The position numbers were made by a program, and so were the translations under genes. A stretch of 30,723 nucleotides of DNA from a virus, in IMG/VR virus record IMGVR_UViG_3300050821_002516, positions 1-30,723 of that record; one strand, given 5' to 3'. The notes under the pieces were generated by a model that had not been told where the DNA came from, did no database searches, and was given only the letters and a program-made list of their open reading frames with translations. Positions 10,357-17,176 of this stretch are shown piece by piece; the stretch's first letter is position 1; each line of letters begins with the position of its first letter.

Positions 10357-10904
10357 TGCAGACCAGTCCAGCGTTTGAAGCGTGCTTACCGTTCGTGCTA
10401 CGCGAAGAGGGTGGGTATTCCAACACTCCCGGTGACCATGGCGGAGCCACTAACTTTGGGATTATTCAATCCGAGTATAACGTATACCGGCACAGCAAAG
10501 GGCTTCCGTTGCAGTCGGTGCGATTGATCACCTCCGATGAATATCGAGAAATCTATTGGACCAGCTACTGGCTTCCACATTGCGCAGTGCTGCCGCCGGG
10601 GTTGAACCTGTCCGTGTTCAACATCAACGTGAACGGCGGACCTGGTCGTGGTACTCGATTGCTTCAGCAATGCTTAAGCATTCCCGTAGACGGTGTCTGG
10701 GGACCACAGACGGACAAGGCAGTCGCAGACATCATCGACCTTATCTCGATCATCGAATTGTTCCACGACAACGAGCGTAGGTTCTATCAAGCGATTATCA
10801 ATCACGATCCGAGCCAGAAGAAGTTCCAGTCGGACTGGTTCGGTCGCAACGACCGATGCGAGATTGCATCTTTAGGCATGGTGAAAAAGGAGCCGATGGT
10901 ATGA
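10356..10904 (+). CDS. Endolysin, GH108 family N-acetylmuramidase
   Basis: 182 aa from the ATG at 10356, with AAAGGAG 6 nt upstream; a GTG three bases earlier is possible but worse placed. The N-terminus carries the GH108 signature REEGGYSNTPGD (residues 16-27) followed by GGATNFGI; the EGGY glutamate is the catalytic acid in this family. The C-terminal half (RGTRLLQQCLSIPVDGVWGPQT) matches the short peptidoglycan-binding domain usually fused to GH108. Length is normal for the family. There is no signal peptide, so export through a holin is expected. It is the first gene of the lysis group and overlaps the next gene (ATGA). Confidence 0.92.
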   Translation: MQTSPAFEACLPFVLREEGGYSNTPGDHGGATNFGIIQSEYNVYRHSKGLPLQSVRLITSDEYREIYWTSYWLPHCAVLPPGLNLSVFNINVNGGPGRGTRLLQQCLSIPVDGVWGPQTDKAVADIIDLISIIELFHDNERRFYQAIINHDPSQKKFQSDWFGRNDRCEIASLGMVKKEPMV

Positions 10905-11260
10905 TGAGCGCAGAACAGCCGACCTCAGTTGCGTCTATGACTAACAGCGTAACCAACAAGACGCAGTTGCAAACTACAGCAGCGACGTTGGTCGGTATTG
11001 GTGCAGGGTACCTTGCAGGCAAGGGATACCTTGGGCTGTCACTGACCGATTGGACTACGATCCTCACGGGCGTTGTCACAGTAGGTACAGTGTTATGGCC
11101 AGTGCTGGTAACCCGAGCACAGTCTCTTAAAGACACCGTCGGGCATTTGAAGAACACGACTGTTGTCACCGATGCGGAGTCTGCGAAGGCTTTGCCGAAT
11201 AACCCCGACGTGATTGCGGCCACGCCGAAGATCGTCGCAGCGATTAAGGAAACGCAGTAA
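10901..11260 (+). CDS. Putative holin (Pam3-gp28-like), two membrane segments
   Basis: 119 aa. The ATG at 10901 overlaps the endolysin stop and has AAGGAG 8 nt upstream; a second ATG at 10904 is the alternative. Two hydrophobic segments (about residues 25-45 and 50-71) are joined by a short KGYLGLS turn and followed by a polar tail ending ATPKIVAAIKETQ. This helical hairpin with a small cytoplasmic tail, directly after a signal-less endolysin, is what a class II-type holin looks like. The wording of the segments (LVGIGAGYLAGKGYLG...TVLWPV) resembles the Pam3-gp28 holin family. Neighbouring small membrane proteins are competing candidates. Confidence 0.55.
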   Translation: MMSAEQPTSVASMTNSVTNKTQLQTTAATLVGIGAGYLAGKGYLGLSLTDWTTILTGVVTVGTVLWPVLVTRAQSLKDTVGHLKNTTVVTDAESAKALPNNPDVIAATPKIVAAIKETQ

Positions 11261-11514
11261 TGGATATGCCTTGGATCATCGCGACGCTAGTCGCTATCTT
11301 AGTCTTCGCCGTGCTGGAAGGCTATGCGTTCAAGCATCCGGAGCGTGAGAACACGCTATCGCACTTCGTGTACACCATCGGTTCGCAATGGCCGCTGAGC
11401 ATATGGCTCATGGGCATGTTCGCTGGCGGCCTTGCGGTACACTTCTTCTGGCACTGGTGCCCACCGGGCTCGGTATCCACCGGGTTCCTAATCAACGGTA
11501 TCCTTGGAGGTTAA
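11260..11514 (+). CDS. Small membrane protein, lysis region
   Basis: 84 aa, start overlapping the previous stop (TAATG). A first membrane segment covers about residues 4-24, then a polar loop with HPERENTLSHFVY, then a second segment at about 48-68 (IWLMGMFAGGLAVHFFW) and a Gly-rich end. Similar two-segment proteins with a HPE..NTLS motif and AGGLAVHFFW occur next to phage lysis genes. It may be a second holin, an antiholin or an accessory protein; the sequence does not decide. Confidence 0.6.
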   Translation: MDMPWIIATLVAILVFAVLEGYAFKHPERENTLSHFVYTIGSQWPLSIWLMGMFAGGLAVHFFWHWCPPGSVSTGFLINGILGG

Positions 11515-11515
11515 C

Positions 11516-11677
11516 ATGACACTCACAGATGAACAAATGAAACAGGCGATAGCCGCAGCGCGAGCGATCGTGGTGGCTCATTCAACTGGGTTTATCAACT
11601 ACAGCAACATGGTCAGTGATGCGCAGATCGCTGCGGCGCTGACGGAAGTGCTGGCCGCAGTGGAGGACACGAAGTGA
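11516..11677 (+). CDS. Small hypothetical protein (53 aa)
   Basis: Reads MTLTDEQMKQAIAAARAI and ends VLAAVEDTK. The ATG lies 1 nt after the previous stop and is preceded by GGAGG (11507-11511), a good ribosome site. It overlaps the next gene's GTG start by 4 nt. The middle contains AHSTGFINYSNMVSDAQIAAAL, an Ala-rich helical pattern with no membrane segment. Its tight fit in the operon, not its sequence, supports it as a gene. No function recognised. Confidence 0.6.
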   Translation: MTLTDEQMKQAIAAARAIVVAHSTGFINYSNMVSDAQIAAALTEVLAAVEDTK

Positions 11678-12180
11678 GGAAGCTTATCATTGCGATGCTA
11701 GCGCTGGTGCTTAGCACATCGGCTTATGGCCAGACGAAGAGGCCCGATCCGCTGACGCAGTTTAACAACAAGCTGAAGCAAGACTTCACGAAACAGACTG
11801 GCGTGCCTGCCACTGGCGATCTGCCATTCGATCTCTTGCAGGCGCTCGATGCGAAGCTTTTGCCTGACTTGGAATACGCGCTGGCGCTGGCCAAGGCCAC
11901 AGGGTCTAACGTAACAGCGCCGTGCTACCAAGCATGGATTGATATCATCACCACGCAGCAGACTGCTGTTGGTGGTACTTCCCCGATTGCGCTCCCATCG
12001 ATCCATCTAGTCACGGACTTCGAACGGCTTGTGGAAATCCGCAATGCGTTGCAGCCATCCGCACCCTTCATGACGGCGTGTTCGCCAGTCGCGAACATGG
12101 TGAAGATGGACGTGGTGCAGTTCATGGGAGTTGTTATCTCCGGCGGTGCCGGACTTGCTACGATGTTGCCTGGGCTTTAG
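11674..12180 (+). CDS. Exported hypothetical protein with signal peptide, lysis region
   Basis: 168 aa from a GTG start that overlaps the previous stop (GTGA). The N-terminus is a clear Sec signal peptide: RK, then hydrophobic LIIAMLALVLS, then TSAYG-Q with cleavage expected after residue 19. No lipobox cysteine is present, so it is not an Rz1-type lipoprotein. The mature part is helical with two cysteines (about residues 89 and 146) that could pair in the periplasm. The position among lysis genes suggests a role at the envelope late in infection. Function unknown. Confidence 0.65.
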   Translation: MRKLIIAMLALVLSTSAYGQTKRPDPLTQFNNKLKQDFTKQTGVPATGDLPFDLLQALDAKLLPDLEYALALAKATGSNVTAPCYQAWIDIITTQQTAVGGTSPIALPSIHLVTDFERLVEIRNALQPSAPFMTACSPVANMVKMDVVQFMGVVISGGAGLATMLPGL

Positions 12181-12200
12181 CGGGGGAATGGGGTAGTGTC

Positions 12201-12488
12201 ATGATTGATTGGAACATCCGCTTCGGGGATATCCTAGTCGTAGCTTCTCTGATTGGCACAGTATTGGTATTCGCCTTTAAAACCGGCGCATTTACCGAAA
12301 GTGTGAACGCCATGAAAAAGGAAATAGAAGGCCTGAGAACTATAGCGGAAAGCATCAGCGAGGTTCTTGGCATTATCTCAGTGCAGAAGAAAGAGATTGA
12401 GTTTCTCTGGAAGACGATTGATGAACTCAAGCGTGGGCGTGGATGGATACAAGGTGATCGCGGTGTGAATGGAGAGTATCCAAAATGA
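12201..12488 (+). CDS. Membrane-anchored coiled-coil protein (possible i-spanin-like)
   Basis: 95 aa from the ATG at 12201, 20 nt after the previous stop; the leader is G-rich (GGGGGAATGGGG). One membrane segment (about residues 10-28, ILVVASLIGTVLVFAFKTG) is followed by a coiled coil (about 35-80, MKKEIEGLRTIAESISEVL...KKEIEFLWKTIDELK). This anchor plus periplasmic coil is the shape of inner-membrane spanins and of some phage holin accessory proteins. No outer-membrane lipoprotein partner was found nearby, so the spanin idea is weak. ATGA overlap with the next gene. Confidence 0.6.
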   Translation: MIDWNIRFGDILVVASLIGTVLVFAFKTGAFTESVNAMKKEIEGLRTIAESISEVLGIISVQKKEIEFLWKTIDELKRGRGWIQGDRGVNGEYPK

Positions 12489-12730
12489 CAGCGAATGATG
12501 CGGGTGAACTTATCCTAGGCCTTGGGATTTTGTTCAACGGGATCGCGGCGTTGATTGCAGCAGTGCAATCGTTCCGCAATGGGCGTGCGTTGAGTGATAT
12601 CCACAAGGCGACGAATAGCATGAAAGACGCGCTGGTCGCGTCGACTGACAAGGAGGCGTTCGCCCGTGGGATTAAGGCTGGTGAAGCATCAACGATGAGT
12701 ATCAACCATCGAGGGGAAGCTCCCCAGTAG
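12485..12730 (+). CDS. Small membrane protein ending the rightward block
   Basis: 81 aa, start in the previous stop (ATGA). The N-terminus (ELILGLGILFNGIAALIAAVQSFRNG) is a hydrophobic segment at about residues 8-30; the rest is polar and ends in DKEAFARGIKAGEAST. It may act with the preceding coiled-coil gene. Its last 29 nt overlap the end of the convergent primase/helicase gene on the other strand, so the two transcription blocks meet with no spacer. Confidence 0.6.
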   Translation: MTANDAGELILGLGILFNGIAALIAAVQSFRNGRALSDIHKATNSMKDALVASTDKEAFARGIKAGEASTMSINHRGEAPQ

Positions 12731-14006
12731 GGTCGATCCCGGTGCCGAGTACGCCAGGAGCGTAGAGGATCATGTTCTTGTTCCGCGGATCAAGTCCGGC
12801 TTGGCAAATCAAGCCGGACTTTTCCATGACTGTGATAACGCGCTCGACAGAGTGGAGGGGAATCCGTGCCTTGGCAAAGTTGACGATGCGTTGCGAGGAT
12901 ATCTTGCGACCGCCGACGCAGGAGGTTATCACGTAGTGATGGATTTCGTCGATGGCCTTCTGGTCCGCGTTGCTAGCGCCAGCAAGGAAGATGTCCGCCA
13001 TGCTGGCTTCGGCTTCTATGAGCCAGGCAAGAGCACGATTGAAGTCATCGCGGGTGAGGAGTAGCACGTCACTCCTGTCGACTGCGCTGACCATGCTGAG
13101 CTTGTAGATGTGAACGCGACGGCGTGTGCTGTAGTGGAGAAGCTTTGGATGGGTGACGGCTGGAAGCTCACCTCCAGCTCGCCATTCGTTGACGGCGTCT
13201 TGGTATCCGGAGGTAACTTTGAATTCCCCGATAGCTGAAGATATACAACGAAGATCATGGACGAGATCGCTATTGAGCGAAGTGTCAACCTTAGCAAAGT
13301 CATCTCCGATTTTCCTTTCGTCTGAGAATACCATCACGACACGGGAAGTGAACCCCTGCTCCCATGCGTTCTCTGGCATAAGCTTCATAAGATTCGATGG
13401 GGTCGTGCCGCAGAGCACGTTCAGCTGTGGGTTCTTAATCTTGATCTTGATATCGTTCCCGCGCCGCTCGTGTCCGTACTCCCGTGGGTCGTAGAACGCG
13501 GACATGTTGCCGATGACTTCGTCGTCGTATTTATGCATGAACGCGGTGATTTCATCCGCGGTGATGAACATGGAATTGTAGTCTAACGGGGCGAGCCCAG
13601 CAGGGTCCCTCGGGTCCTTAGCTGTGGGGATGAAACGCTTTGCTTTCGCAAGTGCGTCGATCATGCTGGCGCCGGTCATCGACGTTGGAGCCTTATGCGG
13701 CTCGGGGATTTGCATATAATACCGTTCGCTCTCGGAGATCGTGATCGTCTTGCCGACGCCGGGGTGCGCCACGAGGAAGCAGTACACGTTGGGAACCAAC
13801 ACTCCGCGGTTGGTAACCATCCAGACCCGTTGTTCCAGCGCTGCTGCGATTGTCGTGATTGCTGACCAGCGTCGGAAGACCTCCGGGCTGTCAAGCCGAG
13901 CGGTGCTTTGCACGAATGACTCGATCCAAGAGGCGCACTTGCGGCGTGCGTCGCCGTTTGTCTTCCCCGATGTAGTCTTTAAGGCCATCGGGATTCGTTG
14001 ATGCAT
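12702..14006 (-). CDS. DUF3987-like replicative ATPase (primase/helicase-type)
   Basis: 434 aa. An ORF runs up to 14156, but that part lies in the polymerase gene; the ATG at 14006 has AAAGG 10 nt upstream and a plausible N-terminus, so I chose it. A Walker A motif (HPGVGKT, about residues 81-87) follows a FLVA strand, and ITADEIT (about 149-154) looks like Walker B. LNVLCGTTPSNLMKL and QGFTSRVVMVFSDER are typical of DUF3987 proteins, ATPases often found next to primase domains in phages and plasmids. Inferred role: replicative helicase or helicase loader for the adjacent polymerase. It overlaps the polymerase gene by 116 nt. Confidence 0.72.
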   Translation of the reverse strand: MHQRIPMALKTTSGKTNGDARRKCASWIESFVQSTARLDSPEVFRRWSAITTIAAALEQRVWMVTNRGVLVPNVYCFLVAHPGVGKTITISESERYYMQIPEPHKAPTSMTGASMIDALAKAKRFIPTAKDPRDPAGLAPLDYNSMFITADEITAFMHKYDDEVIGNMSAFYDPREYGHERRGNDIKIKIKNPQLNVLCGTTPSNLMKLMPENAWEQGFTSRVVMVFSDERKIGDDFAKVDTSLNSDLVHDLRCISSAIGEFKVTSGYQDAVNEWRAGGELPAVTHPKLLHYSTRRRVHIYKLSMVSAVDRSDVLLLTRDDFNRALAWLIEAEASMADIFLAGASNADQKAIDEIHHYVITSCVGGRKISSQRIVNFAKARIPLHSVERVITVMEKSGLICQAGLDPRNKNMILYAPGVLGTGIDPTGELPLDG

Positions 14007-15399
14007 GGAAGTCGCCTTTGTTCCAACCTGTTTTGCAGTCATAGGGGATGCGCAATGTCCTGCCGTGGGAAAGAGGAATGTCTTCGAGAAGGGCTTCGGA
14101 TAGAATAGGCACGACTTCGGCTTCGCGGTCCTCCGGGTACATGAAGGTGAGGGCATCGTGATCGTGCATCATTTGGATTGCGATTCCGCGGAGCCAGATG
14201 CGGAGCATGGCGCGGTTGACGATGTCGGCTAGAGAGCCTTGAGGGTCATATGCAATAGCTTCCCGTAGGGTAGCCGGATCACTGCGTCTACCAAGGAACC
14301 ACCTCTTTCTTCCAGTAAGCGTGATAAGATATCCTCGTTTGCGAAGCTCAATTCCAACCCATTCATGCCATGATAGGTGGGAAGGAAAAGCAGTGAAGTA
14401 CACTGGCTGGAATCGCTGGACGATCGGCTCGGGGAGCTTGGTTTGTCCTGCGAGGGTGGTGGGTTCACCACCATAGTTGGAACCGTGTCCGAGCTTTTTG
14501 CACATGAAACGGTAAGTGTAGTGTCTATAGTATGGTCGCTCTGCGATATCTTTATCTCGCCTAATATCATGCGTCCAAGGGAGGTTAGGCCAACAGATTC
14601 TAGCAACTGCCGTATGGATGTCTCCAGATTCAACAGCATCTAAGTATCTCCCATCTTTGAATAGGTTCCATTCTGTTGCTCCGACGCAGTAGGATTCCCC
14701 TGACTTCGCGTCGAACTTGGCGAATTTAAATCCGGGATCGCTGATGAAGATGCTTCGGAGGCTTTCCTCAACGTTCTGGAGGTTTCCACCCGTACCGAAT
14801 TCGCTAAAGCTACTAGAGAACCGACCAGTGTTAGTGCCAGCAATATTATAAGAGCTTCGCATACGCCCATCGGGATCAATCTCCGTGCGTAAGACGCTGA
14901 TCTTCTTTCCTATATCTCGCATTGCGAGGATGTGTAGTACGATTTGTCTGGCGATCAAGTAGGCTTCCAGCTTCTCTAACGCTTTGCGATCGACGGTCAC
15001 ACGGCCTTTGCTTCGCACCTCGGGCAGGCCCAGCTTATTGTAGAACAACATCTTCAGATCGTCTGGGCTGCGCCAGTTGAACCGAGTCATCCCGACGCCG
15101 TCGAGGACGATACGTTCTAGCTGGGCTTCGAGCCGCTCTAGCGTCTCCGAGAACTCATCGATGACTTCAGCTTTTCGACTCTGATCCACAAGCACGCCCC
15201 GCAGTCGCATTTCAAGTGCAGGACCTTGTAGTGCCCGAGAGAAATTATACGTCTGTCTGGTGTGATCGTCCAACTGCGGTAGTAGGACTTCGAGGACTTC
15301 GTAGGTAACAGCACAATCGAGCCCGTTATAAATCCATTCGCGTTCCATTCCGGAGATTTCATCATTGGGTGATCGTTCATGTGTGCGGATTATCCTCAC
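13891..15399 (-). CDS. DNA polymerase, family A polymerase domain (with Exo III motif only)
   Basis: 502 aa from a GTG that overlaps the stop of the upstream UDG-exonuclease gene; AGAGGG lies a few nt before it. Residues 24-28 (YNGLD) are the Exo III motif of a 3'-5' exonuclease whose Exo I and II motifs are in the preceding gene. The polymerase domain follows: NTGRFSSS (190-197), motif A FDAKSGE (D230, E235), motif B R297-x3-K301-x7-Y309-G310, a LTGRKRWF turn (361-368) and motif C MHDHD (411-415), where the usual HDE is HDH. Key catalytic aspartates D230 and D413 are present, so an active polymerase is expected. It would work with the upstream product, either as two subunits or as a rarely joined chain. 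Confidence 0.88.
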   Translation of the reverse strand: MRIIRTHERSPNDEISGMEREWIYNGLDCAVTYEVLEVLLPQLDDHTRQTYNFSRALQGPALEMRLRGVLVDQSRKAEVIDEFSETLERLEAQLERIVLDGVGMTRFNWRSPDDLKMLFYNKLGLPEVRSKGRVTVDRKALEKLEAYLIARQIVLHILAMRDIGKKISVLRTEIDPDGRMRSSYNIAGTNTGRFSSSFSEFGTGGNLQNVEESLRSIFISDPGFKFAKFDAKSGESYCVGATEWNLFKDGRYLDAVESGDIHTAVARICWPNLPWTHDIRRDKDIAERPYYRHYTYRFMCKKLGHGSNYGGEPTTLAGQTKLPEPIVQRFQPVYFTAFPSHLSWHEWVGIELRKRGYLITLTGRKRWFLGRRSDPATLREAIAYDPQGSLADIVNRAMLRIWLRGIAIQMMHDHDALTFMYPEDREAEVVPILSEALLEDIPLSHGRTLRIPYDCKTGWNKGDFHASTNPDGLKDYIGEDKRRRTPQVRLLDRVIRAKHRSA

Positions 15400-16508
15400 T
15401 CATCCCTCTTGATCGTTTCTGTTGATTTGCGTTCGGACTTCCACGGTCCGTGATCGGTGTACATGCTCCCGAGGTAACCCAGTCCCTTCAGGGCTTCCGG
15501 CTGCAAGGCGTGGTGAAGCAGCATGGTGTCATGCTGGGCCCCGAAGGTTCGGATTCCATAGCTGCGCAGTAGGAACGCGATGTCGTAGAGCCCGTTCTGG
15601 AACACCTTTCCGATTCCGCGATCCTCAAGAACCGTACGTATAAGCTCCCAACAGCGTCGTTCAGAATCCGCAGTCGGCCAATAGCTTTTGCCCGGCTTTC
15701 TGGCGTCATCGAACGGTATAACAATCGCAAGGTCCCGTCGGGGAGCGAAGCCCATGCATGTAATACGCGTGCCTGAGGTTTCAATGTCGCAAGAAATGAG
15801 CGTGCCTGTTTGGCAATACGTATGGAAGAATGATTCGATGTCGTCGAGGTCTGGCTCGATCCAGATTTCGCATGGGGGACGGCGTACATCGGGGAACTCC
15901 CGTTGGAGGACAGCTTTGCTGAGGTCCGCGACCGTGGTCGGGCGAAGCTCCCACTGGCGGATCACCGCAGCGGGATGATATGCACAAAGAAGTTTGTATC
16001 CAGCAACTGTATGAGTGCTGATGCAAGTCGTACCGCGAAGCTTAGCAATACCGGTGCGGCCACATAGAGCCCATAGAGCAGAGTTGCCCAAAGCAACAAT
16101 GAGATTAGGATCAAGGGAAATAATTTCATCGCCAAGGCGGTCCAACTCGGATACATACCTGCGGTGAACGTATTTGGAAGGGAGCAGCGCAGGGAATCCA
16201 GGTATGCCTTCGGCCTTGCTGCCGCAGAAGTGTTCGAGTTTGTTTCCGGGTGGGTGTTCTGAGAACACGTTGGTCCGTCGGACTTCGTCGGCATGAAGCC
16301 TCCAGATGTTGTCGATATGGCGGGAGTCACCCGAAGAGTAATATCGTCGGATGTATTCCGTGTCGGAGTGGGTGAATTCAATCACGCCGCTCTCGTTGAG
16401 CATACGAAGAAGCTCGATACCGCTAGGACCAACAAAGTCGACGCCCAGCTTCGCTTCGGCTTCGCCTTTTGCTTCGCCCACAAAAAGTATGGGTTTTGAA
16501 GGATACAT
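15396..16508 (-). CDS. Uracil-DNA glycosylase-like domain fused to 3'-5' exonuclease domain (polymerase N-terminal half)
   Basis: 370 aa. The N-terminal 200 residues match family 4-type uracil-DNA glycosylase: VGEAKGEAEA (10-19), DFVGPSGIELL, TNVFSEHPPGNK (79-90), LIVALGNSALWAL (136-148), LRG, and YHPAAV (177-182). Residues 235-345 are a DnaQ-like exonuclease: ISCDIET (Exo I, D241 and E243), FQNGLYDIAFL (Exo II, D309) and HDTMLLHHAL. The domain stops before Exo III, which begins the next gene. The CxxC normally at the family 4 N-terminus and the Cys before RPPG are absent, so no Fe-S cluster is expected. SPO1-like phages have a one-piece UDG-polymerase; here it is split. The ribosome site is weak, so coupling to upstream translation is likely. 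Confidence 0.82.
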   Translation of the reverse strand: MYPSKPILFVGEAKGEAEAKLGVDFVGPSGIELLRMLNESGVIEFTHSDTEYIRRYYSSGDSRHIDNIWRLHADEVRRTNVFSEHPPGNKLEHFCGSKAEGIPGFPALLPSKYVHRRYVSELDRLGDEIISLDPNLIVALGNSALWALCGRTGIAKLRGTTCISTHTVAGYKLLCAYHPAAVIRQWELRPTTVADLSKAVLQREFPDVRRPPCEIWIEPDLDDIESFFHTYCQTGTLISCDIETSGTRITCMGFAPRRDLAIVIPFDDARKPGKSYWPTADSERRCWELIRTVLEDRGIGKVFQNGLYDIAFLLRSYGIRTFGAQHDTMLLHHALQPEALKGLGYLGSMYTDHGPWKSERKSTETIKRDE

Positions 16509-16524
16509 CAGCTACGCCCAGGAT

Positions 16525-16572
16525 TTATAGCCGTGATCGAGAAGCCAACTGTGCGAATTCTTCGTTGGTCAT
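16525..16572 (-). CDS. Possible 15-aa leader ORF or gene remnant
   Basis: An ATG overlaps the stop of the DUF6378-like gene (TGATG) and opens a 15-codon frame, MTNEEFAQLASRSRL. One frame over, the same DNA reads WLLDHGYKSWA before a stop just ahead of the UDG start. It may carry ribosomes toward the weak UDG start or be the rest of a frameshifted small gene. Evidence is only the overlap. Confidence 0.22.
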   Translation of the reverse strand: MTNEEFAQLASRSRL

Positions 16573-16901
16573 CAGAAGCACTTCTCTTCGATTAGCTTTG
16601 CGTAGCCGACGATGTCTTCCCAATGCTGCTTTTGCATAGACTTTCCGGACAGAATCCGCGAGAACTTACACGCGATCATGTCCATTGCTTCGCGCTCGAT
16701 CTCGGTGAGCTTGCTCCATTTAGGCGTGGAGCGGAACGCTGACTTCAGCGATTGGGAAATGATCGCGTTGTCTTCGAAAGAACCGTGCGTGTGCTCACGC
16801 TCTTCAAGCAGCGGTAGGCGGGGCTGCGTGGTGGCTTGCACTTCACGTTCGATTTCATTGATCATGTTGTCTGGTAGCCTAAATGCGGATGGGCGTTGCA
16901 T
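16572..16901 (-). CDS. DUF6378-like phage protein
   Basis: 109 aa. The second half reads HGSFEDNAIISQSLK, then LTEIEREAMDMIACKFSRILSG, then HWEDIVGYAKLIEE. That order (HG..., an ER.A..MIA.K..RIL.G helix, and W.DI.GYA.L) is what I know from the small phage proteins grouped as DUF6378. Their function is not established; they often sit among nucleotide-metabolism and replication genes. The start codon follows a GAGG site that lies directly after the U-tract of an intrinsic terminator. It is the first gene of the polymerase module. Confidence 0.65.
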   Translation of the reverse strand: MQRPSAFRLPDNMINEIEREVQATTQPRLPLLEEREHTHGSFEDNAIISQSLKSAFRSTPKWSKLTEIEREAMDMIACKFSRILSGKSMQKQHWEDIVGYAKLIEEKCF

Positions 16902-16909
16902 TGGGGACC

Positions 16910-16942
16910 TCGAAAAAGATGGCCGGGCATTTGCGCCCGGCC
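16910..16942 (-). terminator. Intrinsic terminator after the Acb2-like gene
   Basis: On the minus strand a perfect 8-bp stem (GGCCGGGC / GCCCGGCC, 16921-16942, 6-nt loop) is followed at once by ATCTTTTTCG. It lies 15 nt past the stop of the gene at 16958-17173. The plus strand has no T-tract after the hairpin, so it works leftward. The next ribosome site (GAGG) starts right after the T-tract, leaving no room for a promoter, so polymerase-module expression must pass it. Confidence 0.8.
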
Positions 16943-16957
16943 AGTTTGGGGAGAAGG

Positions 16958-17173
16958 CTAGCTACGCGGTGTGCCGTCGGGCAACCGAGTGATTGCGACG
17001 TTGGCCCACATGGCGTTGCTGCGGTGAGCGCGAATCACAAAGGTCTTGTCAGGACCGTCAGGAAGGAGCGCTTCAAGAGCTTCACCATAGGCTTTGGCTG
17101 CTGAACGCATCTTGGTCATGGTCTCGATCTGCGCGTCGGTTGGCTTGAAGTATTCGTATGTTGACTCGTGCAT
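16958..17173 (-). CDS. Acb2/Tad1-hairpin-like small protein (candidate anti-CBASS/anti-Thoeris sponge)
   Basis: 71 aa, ATG with AGGAG 6 nt upstream. Two predicted helices: residues 12-37 (TDAQIETMTKMRSAAKAYGEAL) and about 44-63 (TFVIRAHRSNAMWANVAITR), joined by LLPDGPDK, with the tail LPDGTPRS. A helical hairpin ending in a MWAN.AI.R pattern is what I associate with Acb2/Tad1-hairpin phage proteins, which assemble into hexamers and bind cyclic nucleotides from CBASS or Thoeris signalling. The match is by memory of the pattern, and short helical proteins can mislead. It is the last gene before a strong terminator, between replication genes. If it is not Acb2, it is an unknown small helical protein. 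Confidence 0.55.
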   Translation of the reverse strand: MHESTYEYFKPTDAQIETMTKMRSAAKAYGEALEALLPDGPDKTFVIRAHRSNAMWANVAITRLPDGTPRS

Positions 17174-17176
17174 GTT

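Noticed and set aside
14007-14156. N-terminal extension of the DUF3987-like gene
   Set aside because: It lies wholly in the polymerase gene and lacks a ribosome site, while the ATG at 14006 has one and a natural start.
15390-15410. Programmed -1 frameshift joining UDG-exonuclease and polymerase
   Set aside because: The downstream frame has a TGA right before the GTG start, leaving only a few bases for slipping, and no slippery heptamer is present; a ribosome site supports restart instead.
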